A stretch of DNA of 64,000 nucleotides, taken from contig NW_004955417.1 of assembly GCF_000276665.1 (NCBI RefSeq), forward strand, positions 13,174,218 to 13,238,217, written 5' to 3'. This DNA is from Chinchilla lanigera. Lineage: Eukaryota > Chordata > Mammalia > Rodentia > Chinchillidae. Under the pieces are notes generated by a model. The model was not told the DNA's origin and did no database searches. It saw only the letters and a program-made list of their open reading frames with translations. Within the stretch, counting starts at the first letter, position 1; every line of letters begins with the position of its first letter. This document shows positions 58,087-64,000 of the stretch, piece after piece. Position numbers and translations under genes: made by a program.

Positions 58087-58679
58087 CTGGAACAGATGTC
58101 AGTGAAGACGCTTGCGCAGTGCAGTGGAGAGGTGGAGGGGAAGGAGTACAGAGCCTAAGGAGTGGCCATGAAGTAAAAGGCTGATGAGGATCTGAGAGTA
58201 AGATCATTGCAACAAAGAGGCCAAGTGTTGGATAACTCATCTTTGCAATATTCAAAATATTGAAAATAATGATGAGTGGTAGTGCAAAGACTGAAATGTA
58301 TATTCTAAAATTATTAATAAATGAGGGCATGAGGAGGAGGATGCTAGATACTGCAAAAGGAAGAGCAGGTGGTAAAGTCCCATGGCTTATGCTTTCAGAA
58401 GTGCTGGAGGGCTAAAGAACTGGGAAGAACAAAGGTTTGGAGGCACCAGGGAAAAGCAAAGAAGGCCGGTCCTCCAGGCACAAAATGTGAAGATAGGAGA
58501 GGTAAGATTCCCACACTTGAATGGGCTGCAAAAACATGAAACATTCCTAAAAAATTCAAGATGAGCAGGGATCTTCCTGAAGACAATTCATGAGTCCAGA
58601 GGGAAAATGTGCAGATTTGAAGGTCTGGGAGGAATCAGAGAAAGGACTACAAAAGTCACAAGAGGGAGAGTGGTACAGT
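58087..58679. other. No gene seen; unassigned
   Basis: Purine-rich DNA. Opposed 60-63 codon frames at 58382-58586 lack motifs. Confidence 0.4.
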
Positions 58680-59101
58680 GTATTAGTCAGTTTTCCATCG
58701 CTATGACAAAATACCTGGGAAGTCACCTAAAGGTTTACTTGGACTCATAATTTCAGAGGTTTCACTCCATGTTTGGCTCATTCTATTGATGTGAGCCAGA
58801 AGTGACAAAGAACATCATGACAGAAGGATGTGGTAGAGCAAAGTCACTCATCTATGGCAGCCAGAAGCAGAGAGAGAGGAAAAGGGCCAGAGAGAAAAGG
58901 CCTAGGGACAAGATATACTCTCCAAGGTCACACTTCATTCATCTACTTCATTCAACTAAGCCCCACTTCCTGTTGCTTTACCTCCCAAAATGCCACTGAG
59001 ATTCAAGCTCTCATGATCCAATCACTTCCATAGTCCAGCAGCAAACAAGTCTTCGACACAATGAGCCTTTCAGAGGACATTTTAGATTCCAACCACACCA
59101 C
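58680..59101 (-). mobile_element. MaLR (MST-like) solo LTR
   Basis: The plus strand reads the complement of a MaLR LTR: TTAGTCAGTTTTCCATCGCTATGACAAAATACCTGGG, TTTCAGAGGTTTCACTCCATG, GAACATCATGACAGAAGGATG, CTATGGCAGCCAGAAGCAGAG, CTCTCATGATCCAATCAC and the end TTCCAACCACACCACA. About 420 bp, nearly complete. Confidence 0.88.
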
Positions 59102-60609
59102 AGAGAAATGGCCTAGCATGTTGGGTCACTTGCGGGAAGTAGGAAGTAATAGGAAACGACTCTCAGTGGATGATTATTTGTAATCCCTGCTACTTTAAGG
59201 ACTGGCCTTGGAGTGCTGAGTCAGGAAGTGCTGAGGGAGAGGAAGAGAGGATCTTTCCAGAGGCATAAGTTGAAACCAAAATGTTTCGTATCTAACCTGA
59301 CTTATTCAGGAGCTCTCCTTATCCTCAATTTCTCTGTGGTCTGGCTCTAGATTTTCTGAGCTCATTGTGTTCCTCTGAGCTTTCTGCTGCTTAGATCGAT
59401 TTCCAAACATGAGCTCATCGCTGCACCAGTGCAATGCACCCCTTGGAATCCACATAGAGTAAACAGGCTCTGGAAATAAATATTCTGGGGACAGTTCTGG
59501 TTGCATTCTGCCAAACTTAATCCAGCACTAAGGGCTTTTCATAGCATGAGCAGTAAGTAAAATGACCTGACCTTTATTTCCAATGGAAACACCCAGACAT
59601 ATCCTCCCCATGGACAAACAAATGGGAAGGAAAACATGGGATGGGGGAATAGAACCAGAGCCAGACTCTGTGGTGTGAGTTTCCTGAGGAATGTGGCTAC
59701 CCCAGATCATGTCTTTTCACACCCTCTGTTCTGCACCTTGTCGGCCTGCAGAATTCCGACTCAGGCTCGCAGACCTAATTCAAATGAAGGTTCCCCTTAG
59801 AACTCCTCCGAGATCAGCCACAGTCTCCTCTGGCCAAATCAGGTGCATCCCCAATACATTCCCATGTTCCTTCTCAGCTTGGTGCCATCTGTCCCTCATC
59901 TTGCAACTCATCCTGCACCACTCTGGCTCCTTTCTTGGGTTGAGGCTCACCATTCCCTCACTTTCTCCACACACTCCTCACCACGCTTAACTCGCTGGCT
60001 CGTGACCTCTCATGCCCTAGGTTTCTGCTTACAAATCACTCCTCCAAAGACCCTTCCCTGACCCCTTATTTGTTCCTTCTCAGGCCCCTGTTTGCTTCCT
60101 TCAAGCTTCGATCGCAGTTGACCATTATTTCTCACCCTCCTTTCCCAACAAGCTCAAGGCCAGACCACACTGTTCTCCCCTTTCTTTTTCTCTCTTCTGC
60201 AAATATTTATATTTATCCTACCCCACCAAGAAATCTAGAGAGAGATACCACATAGAAATAAAGGGAAGTGTTGTCAATCTATCTTCTGTCATCCAAACTG
60301 CATTTATTTAACCTGAAGCTGAATTTTACCTTTTCTTTTTTCGGCCTCAACAACTAAAAATATGAGGCCATTACTCACTGTTCAAAGCAAGCCCTGTTCT
60401 CCTGAGTACGTGTCAGCATCTCATGGAGGTTGGGAGGTGGGTGAAAGGAACCCCAGATACCCGCTGCAGCCGGAACCCAGGCTGGAGGAAGAGCTGCGTC
60501 TGACTTTCTCCCTCTCTGAGCCAGGACCCTGCTGCCACTCTGCCTGCTCTGGACTCCTGAATCAATACATCTTTCTGGAGCCAGAGAACAGAGGGCAAAT
60601 TCCCCATCC
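59102..60609. other. No gene seen; CT-rich ancient DNA, possibly L2
   Basis: The segment 59690-60240 resembles L2 composition (CCAAAGACCCTTCCCTGACCCC near 60045), and may belong to the L2 that follows, but it is too diverged to call firmly. Frames of 60-142 codons in several phases are unsupported. Confidence 0.35.
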
Positions 60610-61735
60610 TGTACCCTTCAGAGCAGCCAGAAGGATCTTCTCAAAATGCAGTCGAATCAGGTCTCTGCTGCTTACAAACCCAAACACCTCCAAGTTTTAT
60701 AGAAGGAACTCCAAACCTCAACAAAACTATGAATCTCTGGTTTGGCCTTCACCATCTCTGTGGTCTCAACTTATACATAGGGGTCTTTGAGGTACCCATA
60801 AATAGCACCCTTCTTTCCCACCCAAATTCTGGCTATTGGATAAACAGGACAAAGGAGTAAGCAGATGGAGACCATAGTCCTCTTGATGATCAAGGCTAGT
60901 TGAAGGGATACTTCCTTAATCTATACACTGTGCTTCCATCCTCTGGACCAGCTGAGACAGACAGACTCCCCTGAGACAGACTCCCCTCCTGTAGGGACAG
61001 GAAGGCTGATCTAAGGCTAGAATGTCTCCCTGGAGAACCAGAGGAACATCAAACTTCCTGAAAGCATCTTCCTCTCCAAGAGGAAAGGAAGACATTAGCC
61101 AGATTACCCCCTAATATGCCACTCACACTCTACCCCAAGAACAGCAAGTGACTAGGGGGTAGAAAAAGGCCACAGCTATTGCTACAGCTGATAAAGGTAA
61201 TCCCACAAGGGAGAAAATATCAGGAGAGGGGAATAGGCCTTCAGCCTACAACACTCATTCACTTCTTTGCTCTGGCCACATAGCCTCCTTTCCATTCCTG
61301 ATACTCATTTCTGCTAGAATATTCTTCCCTTCCCCCCATGGCCCAGTTAACTCTCGGCACTTGGTCAAAACATCATGTCCTTAGGAAAGACTTTCCTGCC
61401 CACCACCTTCCTCAGTGCCAAAATCAATTTCCCATGCTTCCCTCCTTCTTAAGACTGGTCACAGTTGTATCTTATAAGGTGTGTGTACTTGCTTGATTAA
61501 TGTCTATCTTCCCAACTAGCCCACAAGCTTTTTTTTTGAGACAAAGTCTCATCACTTAGTTCACGCTGGCCTTGAATTCCCAGCAGTCCTGCTGCCTGAG
61601 GCCCCCCAGTTGCTGGAATTACAGATGTGTTTCCCCACACTGGGCACCCGCAAGCTTCTTGTGGGCATAGTTTGGCACAGGACTTGCTTGACACACAAAC
61701 ATTTGATAACTATTTGCTGAATGGAATGAAATAAT
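60610..61735 (+). mobile_element. L2 LINE relic, 3' portion
   Basis: CAGAGCAGCCAGAAGGATCTTCTC, CAGGTCTCTGCTGCTTACAAACCC and CAAACACCTCCAAG (60620-60700) match the L2 segment with AGCCAGAGTGATC. At 61310-61520 the L2 3' region resumes (GAATATTCTTCCC, AAGACTTTCCTGCCCACC), and after a SINE it ends with TTGTGGGCATAG and TTTGATAACTATTTGCTGAATGGAATGAA, the L2 terminus. The stretch from 60800 to 61300 is less clear. Confidence 0.65.
61531..61647 (-). mobile_element. B1-type SINE inserted in L2
   Basis: The plus strand shows the oligo-T tail, GAGACAAAGTCTCATCACTTAG, GCTGGCCTTGAATTCCCAGCAG, GCTGGAATTACAGATGTG and CACACTGGGCA. It is flanked by CCACAAGCTT (61521-61530) and CCGCAAGCTT (61648-61657), a 10-bp duplication with one mismatch. 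Confidence 0.85.
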
Positions 61736-62440
61736 TAATCAACAAATACATCTTGAACAGAGGTAATAAGACGTGTGCACATGCCCACATACAACACACC
61801 CACAAGCTAGGAATTTTCTGGAGTCCAGGGAGTCCTTCATCCTCAAGGATTCTTCCACTGCTGGCCACATTTCTGCATGCACAAAGGGATCAGACAGATA
61901 GTCACAGTCTTTCCCCAGGAAATGGACCAAGTTGCCTGCAGAAAGAGTGCTAAGGAGTACTATCAGAGTCAGCACCACTGGGAGAAGAGAAAGAAGCAGG
62001 AACAGCCAGAGAAAGCAATTGCACACAGTTGCAACAAAGATCTCCAAGGGACTCACAGGAGCTCTGGAGCTAGAATGAGCCTTTAAAGTTCTCTGGAACC
62101 AACATAAGGGTCTGCTCTTTGTAGGCCTGTGTTGGCCAGTCATTGGATATAGGCTGTCCTTGGAAACAGTGTGTGACCTTGGGTCAGGTGTTTCTTTTCT
62201 GCTAAGCAGGATTCTCAGGCAAGAACTCATCTGAGAGCCATCAGCTGCCTACACTCCCAGCAGCTGGGGAACGAATGCCTCAGCCCTGAAAGAGGAAGGA
62301 AGATGTGGGTGGTGCCTAATAGCATCCACAACAAAGACCCATTCATGACCTGCTTCCCAAATCGCACTTATGCAGAGACTCTTATACATTAGACGCTAGG
62401 TCACTGACTCAACAAAACTTCCTTAAGCATCCTCTACTAG
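61736..62440. other. No gene seen; unassigned
   Basis: A 163-codon minus-strand frame at 61739-62230 is the longest frame outside LINEs and the SINE-rich block. It contains a hydrophobic stretch (FLWLFLLLSLLPVVLTLIVL, about residues 74-93). Two 66-69 codon plus-strand frames overlap it, and it has no homology I recognise. I do not call it a gene. Confidence 0.35.
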
Positions 62441-62511
62441 TGCCTGGCAAGCACAAGGTCGTGAGTTCGGTTCCCGGTACCGGAGAAAAACCAAAAAAAA
62501 AAAAAAAAAAA
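62441..62511 (+). mobile_element. 5'-truncated ID-type SINE with A19 tail
   Basis: TGCCTGGCAAGCACAAGGTC, GTGAGTTCGGTTCCCGGTAC and CGGAGAAAAACC, then 19 A. The box A half is missing. It is close in sequence to the copies at 4218 and 15618, so recent. Confidence 0.9.
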
Positions 62512-62599
62512 TTTAAAAAAACATTGGAATTAATGCAGAGCTTCACCATACAAAATGGTAGGGGTTCAATATTGCATACCGTTCTCATATTGCATACTG
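62511..62599. repeat. 89-bp direct duplicate, copy 1
   Basis: Begins ATTTAAAAAAACATTGGAAT directly after the ID SINE's A tail and ends CATATTGCATACTG. An identical copy lies 467 bp downstream (62978-63066). This copy is followed by single-copy DNA. Confidence 0.95.
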
Positions 62600-62746
62600 A
62601 GCTTTGTCATGTCTATAAGAAATATGTAGGGTCTCCACAAAAGTTTCTGTAAGAGTTTAAGAAAGATACTCATCCTAAAAGCTATGAGTTGGGCATTTTT
62701 CACATTCTAGGCACTATAGTAAGGGCTTTCCAATCAGCTAATTCTT

Positions 62747-62943
62747 TTTTTTAATTTGAAAAATTTTAAAAACTGACAAAACAACAACGAAGACAAAATC
62801 AAAACACAAAGACAACAAAAATGATACATGACCTCAAGACAAAATGATAAAAATTTAGAACTGTTGCCAAATTACACACTGTTTTCAACAAAATTGCTCA
62901 TTTGTATGTAAGAATGTAAGATTGATCAAACAAAGACAGTAAC

Positions 62944-62981
<38 letters not shown>

Positions 62982-63118
62982 AAAAAAACATTGGAATTAA
63001 TGCAGAGCTTCACCATACAAAATGGTAGGGGTTCAATATTGCATACCGTTCTCATATTGCATACTGTTTTCAGATCAGTCATTCTAATTACCAAATTCAA
63101 GCATGTAAAATGGATGAC
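62747..63118 (-). mobile_element. Chimeric L1-like insertion carrying a copied local segment
   Basis: It lies between CAGCTAATTCTT at 62735-62746 and 63119-63130. In reverse it has an L1 3'-UTR-like end (GTTTGATCAATCTTACATTC, then T-rich sequence ending in AATTAAAAAAAA, compare 15408-15425). Upstream of that come a 31-base homopolymer, the 89-bp segment copied from 62511-62599, and about 52 bp of other sequence (63067-63118). The duplication and oligo(A/T) end fit L1-mediated insertion. The embedded local copy is not explained by an ordinary L1. Confidence 0.65.
62978..63066. repeat. 89-bp direct duplicate, copy 2
   Basis: Identical to 62511-62599 by eye over all 89 bases, and like it preceded by a poly(A) run (31 A here). 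It is located inside the insertion that split the MIR. Confidence 0.95.
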
Positions 63119-63260
63119 CAGCTAATTCTTGCATAACTCAGAGACTGATCATATTATCCCCCTTTTACAGTTGCAGAAAATGAATCTCAGAAATTTACAT
63201 GACTTGCCCAAGATCTCATAAAATACTTGCAGCAAAATTCTATCTGACTCTTACGTCTGT

Positions 63261-64000
63261 ACTCTTAACCAACACCTTACACTGCACTCCTCCGAAGATA
63301 GAAACTTCCTCCTCCACACTTCATATATTCTTACAGGAATGTATGTTACTGCAAGTAACTGAAATTCCACTTTACAGTACCTCAAATAAGCCAAGATTTA
63401 ATTTTCTCTTATGCCACAATATTTGGCAGTAGCCACCACTATTGTTGGTTCAGTGCATGGACTGTTAAGCCTCTCATCTCCACCAGTGTCTTGGCCTTCC
63501 CAGCATGCTCCCTGCCTCCTAGTTCCAAAATAGTGATTGACTCCCTAGACACCATAACCATATTCAAGATATGAAGAATAAAAGATATTTATTTCCAAGA
63601 TACATAAACAAATCACATTAAAGATCACTTTCATTCCCTTTTCATCAAAAAAGAGATAAAAAATTTTCTAGATACCATCTACACACTTGTTCCATCTCAT
63701 CAGCAATACTACTCACACAGCCACCTTCCTGGGAAATAACCAGAAAAGTGTGTATTTAGCTTTAGGCACCTTTGAGGGGGTGGCAGCATGGGCTCTGGAG
63801 ATGAACACTGAACTCTCCAATCCACTACGTATATCTGCCACAACTACCTTGCTTATTGGTCTGCATTATAGTTGTCCGTGCCAGTGTCTGGCTTCCTCAC
63901 AAATTAGCAAGGGAAGAAACTCTTTCTCATATGGATCTCCAAAGCTCTGACATGTGGTTAAATAAGTGCTCAGCAAGTGCATGTTCTACAGAATTAAACA
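63261..64000. other. No gene seen; unassigned
   Basis: Unassigned DNA to the window edge. An 87-codon plus frame at 63687-63950 has no recognisable motif. Confidence 0.4.

Larger units (their letters stand above)
62690..63260 (-). mobile_element. MIR SINE relic split by an insertion
   Basis: The left part (to 62746: TTCTAGGCACTATAGTAAGGGCTTTCCAATCAGC) and the right part (from 63131: GAGACTGATCATATTATCCCCCTTTTACAGTTGCAG, then ACATGACTTGCCCAAG) are contiguous in a reverse MIR. The intervening 372 bp is an insertion bounded by CAGCTAATTCTT duplicates. Confidence 0.8.

Noticed and set aside
60362..60790. 142-codon plus-strand frame
   Set aside because: Its end lies in an L2 relic and the upstream part has no recognisable motif.

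Overview
The window reads as mammalian nuclear DNA, most likely from a rodent. It carries B1/7SL-type SINEs, tRNA-derived ID-type SINEs, composite SINEs that join a B1-like half to an ID-like half, several generations of LINE-1 (L1), and the usual ancient mammalian background of L2, MIR, MaLR/MLT1, ERVL, mariner, Tigger-like and MER5-like relics. The absence of typical mouse/rat B2 and B4 consensus copies, and an ID consensus unlike the common rat one, lean towards a non-muroid rodent. I cannot name the species from sequence alone.

I find no intact host protein-coding gene, no convincing multi-exon gene, and no rRNA, functional tRNA or CRISPR. Nearly all reading frames are short and random or lie in repeats. 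The only trace of a host gene is a 5'-truncated, disabled processed pseudogene of the J-domain spliceosome-associated protein DNAJC8 (about 32.19-33.08 kb). The window is therefore intergenic or deep intronic.

Layout. 0-7 kb: L2 relic, low-complexity DNA, one B1, one ID and one composite SINE. 7.05-12.82 kb: a nearly full-length L1 on the minus strand with 5' promoter monomers, an ORF1 relic and an ORF2 relic, both broken by stops and frameshifts. 12.83-16.5 kb: an older minus-strand L1, itself hit by two B1s and a younger plus-strand L1 that carries an ID SINE, giving three nested levels. 17-31 kb: a MaLR-like LTR, decayed L1, MER5-like, MIR, L2 and SINE copies. 32-33 kb: the DNAJC8 pseudogene. 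34-41 kb: MLT1 and MaLR LTRs, an L2 split by two LTRs, a Tigger-like MITE, and two mariner relics in opposite orientation. 41.3-48.9 kb: an L1-rich block including an L1 inserted in an L1 with a readable target-site duplication, old L1 relics, and an ID SINE with a perfect 20-bp duplication. 49-64 kb: L2, MIR, an ERVL-type LTR, GC-rich tandem units of about 220 bp, a MaLR LTR, more L2, and an unusual chimeric insertion near 62.5-63.1 kb.

There is no operon-like or pathway organisation. What can be read is the order of transposition: L2/MIR/mariner first, then old L1, MLT1 and MaLR, then lineage-specific L1, then ID and composite SINEs. I did not find a previously undescribed biological system. 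The most unusual items are the chimeric insertion at 62.7-63.1 kb, the opposed mariner relics near 41 kb, and the unidentified LTR-like block at 41.7-42.5 kb. Family names come from remembered consensus patterns, not from a database search, and boundaries of old repeats are approximate.
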